From an uncultured Eubacterium sp. (GTDB taxonomy: Bacteria > Bacillota > Clostridia > Oscillospirales > Acutalibacteraceae), in assembly GCA_905234995.1 (NCBI GenBank), contig CAJOJV010000014.1, positions 1 through 40,352 of the forward strand: a DNA stretch of 40,352 nt, given 5' to 3'. Below, one piece after another: positions 27,492-38,416 of this stretch. The number at the start of each line of letters is the position of its first letter. Positions within the stretch are counted from its first letter, which is position 1. Both the position numbers and the translations under genes were made by a program. The notes under the pieces are model-generated. The model searched no databases and was not told the origin of the DNA. It saw nothing but the letters and a program-made list of their open reading frames with translations.

Positions 27492-28544
27492 ATGAAAAAA
27501 GCATTCAGAAAAAGATATGTGCGAAACACGGTTATGATTGCAATGATTCTTGCACTTTCCGCGTGTTCCTGCTTCACCTACGGCTATGCAAAGGAACAGG
27601 CACAAAGCGAGGCGATTAACAGTATTCAGGAGCAATTTGAGGATTTCAGAAATCAGCAAATGCCTGATTTTAACGCTGGGGAACAGCAGGCGCAGGACGG
27701 CGGACAAACGACTGACAATAACAATCAGTTGCCTCCCGATATGCAAAACGGCGAGGCTCAGGGAAACACTGACGGCGCAGCGCCTCCCGATATGCAAAAC
27801 GGCGATGCCCAGTCCGCTGAAGGCGAGGGCGTAACCGAAAGCGCTAACGGTCCTTCGAAAAGCGAGAACGGACCAAACAGAGGCGGTAACCCGCAGGGCG
27901 GCGAGAATTCAGGCAGACCTCAGCGCCCCGGTGAAAGCGGCGATTCCTCCGCAGAGGGCACGACCGATTCTCAGCAGCAGCCCGAGCTTCCGAGCGATGG
28001 TACACAGCAGAACGGCGACGCTCAGACTGCTGACGGCGAGGACACAACCAAGAGCGCTAACGGACCCTCAAGAAGCGAAAACGGACCCGACAAGGGCGGC
28101 AATCAGCAGATGCCGAGCGGCGATAATCAGAATATGACGCCCCCTGATTTCAACGGGCAGATGCCCGATATGGGCGGCAGCGCAAGCGCGCAGATTTCCG
28201 CGCCGTACATCGCGGCACTTGCGGCGGAAAACCTGATGATTGCGGCAATTCTTGTTTATCTCATCCTTTCCGGCTTCAACAAGAGGGGCTTTAAGAAAAC
28301 ACTTAAAAACACCAAAAATGCAATCATCTTTGCAATCACGGTTGCACTTCTGACGGGCGCAATAACCTTTGCACAGTTTGCAATCTCAGGCAGGACGGAG
28401 GTTCCTTTTGACGGCAGACCCGATATGAGCCAAAGTCAGACGCTGCCCGACGGCGACGACAGCACGACCGACGAAAATACGACATATGAGGACGGCACTG
28501 AGGCAAGCGGCGCTAATCAGGCAAATATAGAATTCACAATATAA
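27492..28544 (+). CDS. Uncharacterised lipoprotein-like membrane protein with duplicated Asn/Gly/Gln-rich repeat
   Basis: 350 residues, family not recognised. N-terminal basic stretch and hydrophobic segment end in the lipobox LSAC (Cys25). Residues about 40-235 are low-complexity and hydrophilic, rich in Asn, Gly, Gln, Asp, Ser and Pro. They contain PPDMQNG twice (81-87 and 98-104) and a 33-residue duplication (about 103-135 and 174-206). Two hydrophobic segments follow (about 241-262 and 276-298) with a short basic loop between them, then an acidic tail. If processed, the repeat region is outside the cell and anchored at both ends. ATG chosen with AAGGAG about 9 nt upstream. It follows a two-component system and its own candidate OmpR-type promoter. 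Confidence 0.75.
   Translation: MKKAFRKRYVRNTVMIAMILALSACSCFTYGYAKEQAQSEAINSIQEQFEDFRNQQMPDFNAGEQQAQDGGQTTDNNNQLPPDMQNGEAQGNTDGAAPPDMQNGDAQSAEGEGVTESANGPSKSENGPNRGGNPQGGENSGRPQRPGESGDSSAEGTTDSQQQPELPSDGTQQNGDAQTADGEDTTKSANGPSRSENGPDKGGNQQMPSGDNQNMTPPDFNGQMPDMGGSASAQISAPYIAALAAENLMIAAILVYLILSGFNKRGFKKTLKNTKNAIIFAITVALLTGAITFAQFAISGRTEVPFDGRPDMSQSQTLPDGDDSTTDENTTYEDGTEASGANQANIEFTI
27798..28109 (+). repeat. Two copies of a 99-bp coding repeat inside the lipoprotein-like gene
   Basis: Copies at about 27798-27896 and 28011-28109, encoding NGDAQSAEGEGV... and NGDAQTADGEDT..., both with SANGPS and SENGP. Period 213 bp. Suggests expansion by recombination. Confidence 0.75.
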
Positions 28545-28554
28545 CTCATTACCT

Positions 28555-28623
28555 GCGTGGTTATAAATCTCTCCCTTTCTCATCTCTCCGTCTATAACTT
28601 TAAATAGATGTAAATAACCACGC
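28555..28623. repeat. Long-range inverted repeat in a convergent intergenic region
   Basis: GCGTGGTTAT (28555-28564) pairs with ATAACCACGC (28614-28623); a small inner stem TCTAT/ATAGA lies inside. It could fold as a structured 3' UTR of the lipoprotein-like gene. Confidence 0.5.
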
Positions 28624-28629
28624 GTTAAA

Positions 28630-28653
28630 GGGCGGCAGGAAATCCTGCCGCCC
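28630..28653. terminator. GC-rich hairpin, possible terminator
   Basis: Arms GGGCGGCAGGA / TCCTGCCGCCC, nearly adjacent. No long T-run on either side, so termination is uncertain. It lies in the convergent gap between the lipoprotein-like and M23 genes. Confidence 0.5.
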
Positions 28654-28707
28654 ATATTAATTTTGAATTAGGAATGCGGAATTATCGGTTTGCCGCTATG
28701 CGGCATT

Positions 28708-28733
28708 AAAAAGCGGGCGGATAATATCCGCCC
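28708..28733 (-). terminator. Intrinsic terminator of the M23 gene
   Basis: Palindrome GGGCGGATAATATCCGCCC (28715-28733) followed on the minus strand by GC and five T. Read on the minus strand it starts with GTAGGGG, like the terminators at 2332 and 33719. Confidence 0.75.
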
Positions 28734-28748
28734 CTACTGCTCACCGGT

Positions 28749-28767
28749 CACTGACCACTGACCACTA
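28749..28767. repeat. Heptamer tandem repeat CACTGAC (about 2.7 copies)
   Basis: The third, partial copy contains the stop codon of the M23 gene (28765-28767). Confidence 0.7.
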
Positions 28768-29460
28768 TTCCGTCTTACCCATAACGGACAGCGGGTCAAC
28801 ATATTCGCCGCCGAGCTTCGTTTCAAAATGCAGGTGGCTTGCCGAGGCTTTTTCAAAGGGCACGCTGCCGAGCGTGCCGATTACCTGCCCGATTTGCACC
28901 TCATCCCCCTCCGAAACGGAAGCGGAATCAAGCCCGCAATATTTTGCCACGAGCGTGCCGCCATGGTCAATTTCAACAACCATTCCCATAAGGCTGTTGC
29001 TGTAAACGCTGAGCACTAAGCCGTCGTTAACGGCATAAACGTCGCTGCCCGCCTCGCCCTTAAAATCAACTGCGGGATGGCTGCGGTAATCGCCCATCGT
29101 TTCATTTTTGACGAGCTCCTGCGAATAGCCGTTAATCACCGTTTCCGAAATCGGATACTGATAAAAGCTTTTATACGGCGTATTGCTGTCCGAAAGCGGC
29201 ATAGTTGCAGGCTCCGCCTCAGTCTGCTGCTCGGTTTCGGGCTCGGTTGCGGCAGTGCTTACTTCCGTAGTGGTTTCGGCAATCGTTACGCTGCGCTGAA
29301 CGGAAGTGGTTTTTTCCTCAACGATGGTGGTATTCTCGTTAACGTCGTTTGCGGGCTTCGTTGTGAAATAAACCGCCGCGCCGAGAGCAACGATTGAAAC
29401 GCATATAACGGAAAACAGGGCGCGAAGCCTGATGCTTTCCTTTTTAAATTTAAAAGTCAT
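28765..29460 (-). CDS. Membrane-anchored M23 (LytM) peptidase, SpoIIQ-like
   Basis: 231 residues. TM at about 11-33, then a Thr/Glu-rich linker (about 40-90), then an M23 domain. Its zinc motifs are complete: HPAVD (HxxxD) and SHLHFE (HxH). MGMVVEIDHGG, SVSEGDEVQIGQVIG and HLHFETKLGGEYVDPL align well with memory of SpoIIQ, so a role in engulfment of the forespore is likely, with cell-wall endopeptidase as the general alternative. The ATG at 29460 is preferred over an upstream GTG because GAGGTG is spaced 6 nt before it. That ribosome site is inside the stem of a terminator-like hairpin. Confidence 0.82.
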   Translation of the reverse strand: MTFKFKKESIRLRALFSVICVSIVALGAAVYFTTKPANDVNENTTIVEEKTTSVQRSVTIAETTTEVSTAATEPETEQQTEAEPATMPLSDSNTPYKSFYQYPISETVINGYSQELVKNETMGDYRSHPAVDFKGEAGSDVYAVNDGLVLSVYSNSLMGMVVEIDHGGTLVAKYCGLDSASVSEGDEVQIGQVIGTLGSVPFEKASASHLHFETKLGGEYVDPLSVMGKTE

Positions 29461-29494
29461 AAAAAACACCTCGGCTTTATTATTAACCGAGGTG
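29461..29494 (-). terminator. Terminator hairpin that contains the ribosome site of the M23 gene
   Basis: On the minus strand, CACCTCGG (29494-29487), 12-nt loop, CCGAGGTG (29474-29467), then six T (29466-29461) and directly the ATG. It fits the end of the mfd transcript. The 3' arm includes GAGGTG, the only ribosome site of the M23 gene, so folding should both stop transcription and hide the site. Confidence 0.8.
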
Positions 29495-29511
29495 CTGTTT
29501 TTTATTCAATT

Positions 29512-29541
29512 ATTTTAAACCATGTTGCTCGCTTCGTTCAA
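29512..29541 (-). promoter_or_regulatory. Weak candidate promoter for the M23 gene
   Basis: On the minus strand TTGAAC (29541-29536), 18-nt spacer, TAAAAT (29517-29512). A sporulation sigma-factor promoter is also possible; I did not find a clean match. Confidence 0.3.
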
Positions 29542-29577
29542 ACAATAAATATAATTGCCGTGCGCAGCACCCTTATC

Positions 29578-29605
29578 TTAACTCTCAACTTTTAACTCTT
29601 AACTT
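29578..29605. repeat. Four tandem heptamers (TTAACTC/TCAACTT/TTAACTC/TTAACTT)
   Basis: The array covers the stop codon of mfd (29599-29601). Only a few substitutions separate the units. Confidence 0.8.
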
Positions 29606-32600
29606 TTATCTTTCTTCACAGCCTGCATTATTTCAAGGCAGGCGCGCACGGTTTCGAGCGGGGATTCCTGACCGAGCTTAACGGAAATGCCTGCCTTTTT
29701 AGCTGCGGAGAGCAGCACCCTGCCCTTCATTGCCTTATTGAGCGCCATAACAAAATTGATATCCGGCTCGTGCATATAAAGCATTACCGCGCTGTTTTTC
29801 TGCGCAATTTCATAAACGCCGAGATTTGCCGCCGTGTTGCGCAGAAGCGAGATTTCAACAAGCCCCATTATGGATTCGGGCGGAGCGCCGAAGCGGTCCT
29901 TAAGCTCATCGTAAACGTCCTTTGCATCCGCATCGCTTCTGATTGCGGCAATGCGCTTATAAATTGAAAGGCGCTGCGGGGTTGAGGAAATATAGCTTTC
30001 CGGAATATGCGCCTCAACGGGCAAATCAATCAGGCATTCGGGCTTTTCCTCGCCCTCCTTAAGCTCGCCCTTTTCCTCTGCAACGGCTTCGCCAAGGAGC
30101 TTCAAATACATATCATAACCGACAGCCTCCATATGCCCGTGCTGGCGGTTACCGAGAAGCGAGCCCGCGCCCCTGATTTCCAAATCGCGCATTGCAATTT
30201 TGAAGCCTGAGCCAAATTCAGTGTATTCGCGGATTGCCTCCAGCCTCTTGGTGGCAACATCAGAAAGCTCCTTTCCGCGGTTAAAGGTGAGATAAGCATA
30301 CGCCCTGCGCGAGCTTCTGCCCACCCTGCCGCGAATCTGATGAAGCTGAGCAAGCCCCATACGGTCTGCATTTTCAATAATAAGGGTGTTAACGTTTGCA
30401 ACATCCACGCCCGTTTCAATAATCGTTGTGCAGACAAGAATATCAATTTCTCCATTAATGAGCTGCGCCCAGACGTCCGAAAGCTGCTCCTCAGTCATTC
30501 TGCCGTGAGCAATGCCGACGCGCGCCTCGGGGATTTCGTTTTTAATCCGTATTGCAATATGGTCAATGGTTTCAATATTATTATGCAGATAATAGCTCTG
30601 CCCGCCGCGCGCAAGCTCCTTTTGCAGCGCTTCAATAATCACGCCGAAATCATATTCCAGCACATAGGTTTGCACGGGATATCTGTCCCCCGGAGCCTCC
30701 TCAATCAGGCTCATATCACGGATGCCCGAAAGCGCCATATTAAGCGTTCGGGGAATAGGTGTTGCGGAAAGCGTGAGCACGTCAACAGCGGGAAATTTTT
30801 CCTTAATTCTTTCCTTTTGTGCAACGCCGAAGCGCTGCTCCTCATCAACAATCAAAAGCCCCAAATCCTTAAAGGCAATATCCTTGCTGATAATGCGGTG
30901 AGTGCCGATAAGCAAATCAACATTGCCCTCGCGAAGCTGCTTTAGCACATCCTTTTGCTTTGTGGGAGAAACAAAGCGGGAAAGCATTTCCACCTTGACG
31001 GGGAACGCCTCCATTCGCATTTTAGCAGTGTTATAATGCTGCATTGCAAGCACCGTAGTCGGCACAAGAACCGCGCACTGCTTGCCCTCTGAAATGCACT
31101 TGAAGGCGGCGCGCAGTGCAACCTCAGTTTTGCCGAAGCCAACGTCGCCGCAGAGCAGGCGCTCCATAGGCACGGGGCGCTCCATATCCTGCTTGATTTC
31201 CTGCGCGCAACGAAGCTGGTCGTCCGTTTCATCATAGGCAAAGCGCAACTCAAAATCGCGCTGCAAATCCGTATCCTCCGAAAAGGCATAGCCCTTCGTG
31301 CTCATTCGCTTTGAATAAAGCGCAATCAGCTCCTTTGCCATATCCTTAACCGAGGAGCGAACGCGCGCCTTTGCTTTTTTCCATTCCGTGCCGCCGAGGC
31401 GATTAACCTTGACGTTGTTGTTCTCGCCGGGACCGATGTACTTTGAAACCAAATCAAGCTGAGTTACGGGAACGTAAAGCGTATCTCCCTTAGCGTAAGA
31501 AATTTTAATATAATCCTTTTTAACCTTGTTGAGCTCAAGCGCGTGAATCCCCTCAAAAACGCCGATGCCGTGCACGTTATGCACGATATAATCGCCGACT
31601 GCAAGCTCATCAAGCGAATGAATTGCATTTTGCGAATCAACCCTTTTGCGCTTCTTTTTCTGCTGCAGGGATTTGAGATGGGTTATCAGCGCAAATTTCA
31701 CCTCGGAAAGCTGAAAGCCCGCGTTGATGGTGCCCGTTGTTACGGTAACCGCGCCTTTCGGAAATTCAAGCGGATAGCCAGCGGTAAAAAAGGCGTTAAT
31801 CCCATCGTCAATCAAATCATCGGCAAGCGCCTTTGCGCTCCTCGTGGTGCCCGCCATAACGCAGACGGTGTAGCCGTTTTTCAGCAGGGGCACCACGTCC
31901 TCCTTAAGCTGAGCAACCGTGCCGTTCCACGCGTTAAAGCTCTGCACGTGAAAGCTCGAAAGCTGCGCCACAGGGGTATCAAACGAGCCGCGCGGAAGCG
32001 AATCAAGATAAACCGCGCCGCTTGCATTATATATATCCTTAAGCTCCTCAAAGCAGAGCTGATATTTATCAAGCCCCTTGCAGAGCGTTCCGTTTTCAAC
32101 GAGCCATTTAAGCTGCTCGTTCAACAGCTTATCCGAGGCAAGCGCCCTTTCCTTAACCTTTGCGCTTTCGCAGACGAAAAACAGCCCGCTGCAATAATCG
32201 AAAATGCCGTTGCTTTCATAGGCAAGCGGCAGATATTTATCATAGCAAATCAGCGAGGTGCCGGCGCGGAGCAAATCGCAATCGGCATAAAGCGCCTCGC
32301 GCGCCTTGATTGCCTTGCCCTGAAGCGATTTTGCAAGCGCTTCAATTTTCTTTGCAAGTCGCTCGTTTGACTCAAAAAGCACCTCTGTTGACGGGGCAAT
32401 TTCAATCTGACTGAGCTTGCCCGTGCGGCGCTGTGTGGCAATATCAAAGCTTGAAATGCCGTCCACCGCGTCGCCCCAGAGCTCAATTCTGACGGGCTCC
32501 TTAAAGCTTGGCGGGAAAATATCAATAATTCCGCCCCTGACGGCAAACTGCGAAGTGCCGTCCACCTGCTCATAGCGGGTGTAGCCCGCAAAAACGAGGA

Positions 32601-33060
32601 AGGAAAGCAGCTCCTCAAGATTAATCATATCGCCCACGCCGATTTGCCTGGTGCGCTTTTGCAGCTCCTGCGGCGGCATTGTGAGCTGGCACGCGGCGCT
32701 GACGGAGCAGACCACCGCCGTATATTCCTCATTAAGAATTTTTGAAAGCACGCCGAGGCGGATATGCTCAAAATCGCGCGAAATGCCTGCAACCTCCTGA
32801 AACGTGAATTCACGGGAGGGATAATACAGCACGCCGGACTGCACGGCGCTTAAATTTTCGCTCATTCTGATGGCAGCGCTTTCATCCGGCATAAGGATTA
32901 AAGCGCGCTCGCCCTTAACCTGCATAAGAGAATGAATTAAATGCGCCTTAAACGCATCGGAAACACCTATAGCCCCGCAAGGCGCACCCCCGGGGGTTAT
33001 GCTTTTTGCGAGGCCCCAAAATTCATTACTCTTTTCAAACAGCTTTGAAAAGCAAGACAT
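29599..33060 (-). CDS. mfd: Transcription-repair coupling factor Mfd
   Basis: 1153 residues, normal for Mfd. UvrB-like N-terminal domains (ILMPDESAAIRMSENL, PSREFTFQEVAGISRD, RGGIIDIFPPS), then the RNA polymerase-interacting CarD-like domain (VGDYIVHNVHGIGVFEGI), then RecG-type helicase motifs: Walker A LLCGDVGFGKTEVALRAA, DEEQRFGV, SATPIPRTL, and motifs V-VI (TTIIETGVDVANV, QIRGRVGRSSRRAYAYL). The TRCF C-terminal domain follows. The protein removes stalled RNA polymerase and recruits UvrA to the transcribed strand. It lies 29 bases after pth, the common Firmicute order, and is likely in the same transcript. Confidence 0.98.
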   Translation of the reverse strand: MSCFSKLFEKSNEFWGLAKSITPGGAPCGAIGVSDAFKAHLIHSLMQVKGERALILMPDESAAIRMSENLSAVQSGVLYYPSREFTFQEVAGISRDFEHIRLGVLSKILNEEYTAVVCSVSAACQLTMPPQELQKRTRQIGVGDMINLEELLSFLVFAGYTRYEQVDGTSQFAVRGGIIDIFPPSFKEPVRIELWGDAVDGISSFDIATQRRTGKLSQIEIAPSTEVLFESNERLAKKIEALAKSLQGKAIKAREALYADCDLLRAGTSLICYDKYLPLAYESNGIFDYCSGLFFVCESAKVKERALASDKLLNEQLKWLVENGTLCKGLDKYQLCFEELKDIYNASGAVYLDSLPRGSFDTPVAQLSSFHVQSFNAWNGTVAQLKEDVVPLLKNGYTVCVMAGTTRSAKALADDLIDDGINAFFTAGYPLEFPKGAVTVTTGTINAGFQLSEVKFALITHLKSLQQKKKRKRVDSQNAIHSLDELAVGDYIVHNVHGIGVFEGIHALELNKVKKDYIKISYAKGDTLYVPVTQLDLVSKYIGPGENNNVKVNRLGGTEWKKAKARVRSSVKDMAKELIALYSKRMSTKGYAFSEDTDLQRDFELRFAYDETDDQLRCAQEIKQDMERPVPMERLLCGDVGFGKTEVALRAAFKCISEGKQCAVLVPTTVLAMQHYNTAKMRMEAFPVKVEMLSRFVSPTKQKDVLKQLREGNVDLLIGTHRIISKDIAFKDLGLLIVDEEQRFGVAQKERIKEKFPAVDVLTLSATPIPRTLNMALSGIRDMSLIEEAPGDRYPVQTYVLEYDFGVIIEALQKELARGGQSYYLHNNIETIDHIAIRIKNEIPEARVGIAHGRMTEEQLSDVWAQLINGEIDILVCTTIIETGVDVANVNTLIIENADRMGLAQLHQIRGRVGRSSRRAYAYLTFNRGKELSDVATKRLEAIREYTEFGSGFKIAMRDLEIRGAGSLLGNRQHGHMEAVGYDMYLKLLGEAVAEEKGELKEGEEKPECLIDLPVEAHIPESYISSTPQRLSIYKRIAAIRSDADAKDVYDELKDRFGAPPESIMGLVEISLLRNTAANLGVYEIAQKNSAVMLYMHEPDINFVMALNKAMKGRVLLSAAKKAGISVKLGQESPLETVRACLEIMQAVKKDKS

Positions 33061-33089
33061 AACGAATATCTATCTCCTATTATATTTGT

Positions 33090-33695
33090 TTAATTGAATT
33101 CATTCATTGCTGCATCCACGCCGTCAGATACAATCACTTCAACTGCGGCAACCGCGTCAATAAGTTTGTTGCGATAATCCGCCTGCTTATCAACCGGAAT
33201 GTTTCCAAGCACCCATTCAACCATATCGTAATCGGCAGTAGGCTTTTTGCCGACGCCGATTTTAACGCGCGGAAATTCCTCCGTGCCAAGGTGGGAAATA
33301 ATGCTTTTTAAGCCGTTATGCCCGCCGGCGGAGCCCTTGCGGCGAATTCTTATTGTGCCGACATCAAGCGATACATCATCCGAAAGGACAATAATCCTCT
33401 CAGGCGGGATTTTATAAAACCTTGCCGCCTCGCCGACAGCCTCGCCCGAATTATTCATAAAGGTTTGGGGCTTCATCAGAAGGCAACGGTGAGCGCCGAT
33501 TTTTGCATCCGCAAGCAGCGCGTGGAATTTTAACTTTTTAATGTCAACGTCAAGATGGCGGGCAAGCAGCTCAATTGCAAGAAAGCCTGCGTTATGCCGG
33601 GTCATCTCATACCTTGCGCCGGGATTGCCGAGGCCGACTATCATATACTCATATGACGAGCCGCCGCCGAAATCCTTTTTTCTTTTGAAAATCAT
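33090..33695 (-). CDS. pth: Peptidyl-tRNA hydrolase
   Basis: 201 residues. MIVGLGNPGARYEMTRHNAGF (catalytic His), KPQTFMNNSG, LSDDVSLDVGTIRIRRKGSAGGHNGLKSI and FPRVKIGVGKK are the full set of Pth motifs. The enzyme releases peptides from prematurely dropped peptidyl-tRNA. About 17 residues (KRKKDFGGGSSYEY) precede the usual start; ATG at 33695 has AAGGA 7 nt upstream, so the extended form is accepted. A start at the internal ATG would also give a complete enzyme. Confidence 0.97.
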   Translation of the reverse strand: MIFKRKKDFGGGSSYEYMIVGLGNPGARYEMTRHNAGFLAIELLARHLDVDIKKLKFHALLADAKIGAHRCLLMKPQTFMNNSGEAVGEAARFYKIPPERIIVLSDDVSLDVGTIRIRRKGSAGGHNGLKSIISHLGTEEFPRVKIGVGKKPTADYDMVEWVLGNIPVDKQADYRNKLIDAVAAVEVIVSDGVDAAMNEFN

Positions 33696-33718
33696 AATTA
33701 ATCCTTAAAATGCTAAAC

Positions 33719-33740
33719 GGGAGGGCACGGAGACCCTCCC
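33719..33740 (-). terminator. Terminator-like palindrome after the second radical SAM gene
   Basis: Arms GGGAGGG (33719-33725) / CCCTCCC (33734-33740), 8-nt loop. Read on the minus strand it begins TAGGGGAGGG and ends near a modest T-rich stretch. It may be a weak terminator or the 5' UTR hairpin of pth. Confidence 0.5.
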
Positions 33741-33741
33741 C

Positions 33742-33769
33742 TATATAGTATATTACTCTGTTTTTTCAA
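33742..33769 (-). promoter_or_regulatory. Possible promoter of the pth-mfd operon
   Basis: On the minus strand TTGAAA (33769-33764), 16-nt spacer, TATATA (33747-33742), overlapping the end of the preceding gene. Modest match. Confidence 0.35.
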
Positions 33770-35180
33770 ATTCCGAAAATTCTCTTTCCTCATCGGGCTT
33801 TTCGAAATTATACATATTTTCATCCTTAACGTGATGAGCGATATAATCATCGCGGTCAAAGAGCTCGTCAGCCTTGATTTTCCAAAGCTTAGCCGCCTCA
33901 ATCGTTTTATCAAACAAAGCGTTTGCGGATTCGGGATGCTGCATTTCCGTTGAATATGCGCCCGTTTCGGCAACCATTTTGCTGATTGCGCCGGGATTAT
34001 CCAGCACCGGGCAGGGACGGAGCATATTATTTGAGAACGGCTGATTGCGCTTATAAGCCATAAAGAGCGGGCTTTGGAGCGCCTCTAAAACCGAATGGTC
34101 TTTAATATTAACATTTGAATAATGAACGAACGCGCAGGGCTCGCAATCACCGTTTGAATTGATGTGGAAATAGTGCCTGCCGCCTGCGATACAGCCCTGA
34201 ACATATTCGCCGTCATTCCAGAAATCAAGCGCAAAAATCGGCTTGGTTTCACGCCATTCGTGCATTTTCTTATACATCAGCGCACGTTGGTCTGCAGAAA
34301 CCATCAGGTCCGTTACTGCTCCGTTACCCGTTGGCATATATGTAAAGAACCACGCAAAGCGCACGCCCTGCTCGATGAGCCAATCCATATACTCATCTGA
34401 GGCAAGCAGCTCTGTGTTTTTACTTGTGTAGCAAAGAGAGGCGCCGAAGGGAATGCCCCTGTCCTTAAGCCTCTTCATTGCTGCGGTGCACTTCTGGAAG
34501 GTGCCCTGACCGCGGCGGAAATCATTTTCCTCCTCATATCCCTCAATTGAGAAGGCGGGGAAGAAATTGCCGACATCGCCGATTTCATCTGCAAAGCTGT
34601 CATCAATCAGCGTGCCGTTTGTGAAGCTCATAAAGATGCAATCCGGGTTTTCACGGCAGAGGCGCATTAAATCCGCGCGGCGCATAGTCGGCTCGCCGCC
34701 CGTGTAAAGGAACATATAAGTGCCGAGCTCCTTTGCCTGGCTGATAATCCTTGCCAAATCATCATAGGAAAGAGAGCTTGAATGCCCGTATTCCGCAGCC
34801 CAGCAGCCCGTGCATTTAAGATTGCAGGCAGCGGTTGGGTCCATAAGAATTGCCCACGGCACATTGCAGCCGTATTTCTCAATTGCCGCCATACGAACAG
34901 AATAGCTGTTGATTGCAACATTCATCATCGGCGGAATCATTTTACCCAGCGTGTGCTCGTTTGTTTCGCAGATAATCGCCTTAGCAAAGCGCATCCAGTT
35001 ATTATCGGGGTCATCCATAACCTTATGAAGCCCCGCATAGGTTGAGCGGTTGACCTTTTTTACATCAGCCATTTCAAGAAGAGAAAGGATTTTAGGTGCG
35101 TTTTTATTGAAATCCTTTCTTGCATACTTTACCGCCTCTTTAACGGCAAGGCTCATTGCTGTTTCTTTAATAGATTTCAT
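33753..35180 (-). CDS. Radical SAM protein with C-terminal Cys-rich (SPASM-like) region
   Basis: 475 residues. The N-terminal ~110 residues form a helical extension. The cluster motif CNLKCTGC gives Cys119, Cys123 and Cys126; MFLYTGGEPTMRRADL is the SAM-binding region. Later Cys residues (GCIAGGRHYFHINSNGDCEPCAFVHYSN, LRPCPVLDNP) suggest an auxiliary cluster as in SPASM proteins. The family, with a MoaA/NifB/PqqE-like core, is common in Clostridia but I do not know its substrate. It is a single-gene unit with its own promoter; GAGGA is 7 nt before the ATG. Confidence 0.85.
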   Translation of the reverse strand: MKSIKETAMSLAVKEAVKYARKDFNKNAPKILSLLEMADVKKVNRSTYAGLHKVMDDPDNNWMRFAKAIICETNEHTLGKMIPPMMNVAINSYSVRMAAIEKYGCNVPWAILMDPTAACNLKCTGCWAAEYGHSSSLSYDDLARIISQAKELGTYMFLYTGGEPTMRRADLMRLCRENPDCIFMSFTNGTLIDDSFADEIGDVGNFFPAFSIEGYEEENDFRRGQGTFQKCTAAMKRLKDRGIPFGASLCYTSKNTELLASDEYMDWLIEQGVRFAWFFTYMPTGNGAVTDLMVSADQRALMYKKMHEWRETKPIFALDFWNDGEYVQGCIAGGRHYFHINSNGDCEPCAFVHYSNVNIKDHSVLEALQSPLFMAYKRNQPFSNNMLRPCPVLDNPGAISKMVAETGAYSTEMQHPESANALFDKTIEAAKLWKIKADELFDRDDYIAHHVKDENMYNFEKPDEEREFSEFEKTE

Positions 35181-35238
35181 TATTATCCTCTTGTCAAATT
35201 ACTATAATATAACATTTTTAAATTCAAACGTGAGATAA

Positions 35239-35267
35239 ACTATAATACCTTTTAATTAAAAAGTCAA
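35239..35267 (-). promoter_or_regulatory. Promoter of the second radical SAM gene
   Basis: On the minus strand TTGACT (35267-35262), 17-nt spacer, TATAGT (35244-35239). Identical hexamers and spacing as the polysaccharide operon promoter. Confidence 0.78.
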
Positions 35268-35310
35268 GCCCCTTGCTTTTTTCTTAATAATTGATTAATT
35301 ATTTGAAAAA

Positions 35311-38400
<3,090 letters not shown>

Positions 38401-38416
38401 TTAACTGAATTAATAA

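Noticed and set aside
28555-28653. CRISPR repeat or attachment site
   Set aside because: Arms are single inverted repeats without regularly spaced direct copies, and there is no cas or integrase gene.
31543-32370. Open frame of 275 codons opposite mfd
   Set aside because: It is on the strand opposite a clearly conserved gene, is rich in Arg/Lys/Ala and shows no domain; an antisense shadow.
33753-33770. Start of an additional small gene between radical SAM and pth
   Set aside because: Only a palindrome and a possible promoter are present; no open frame with a ribosome site.
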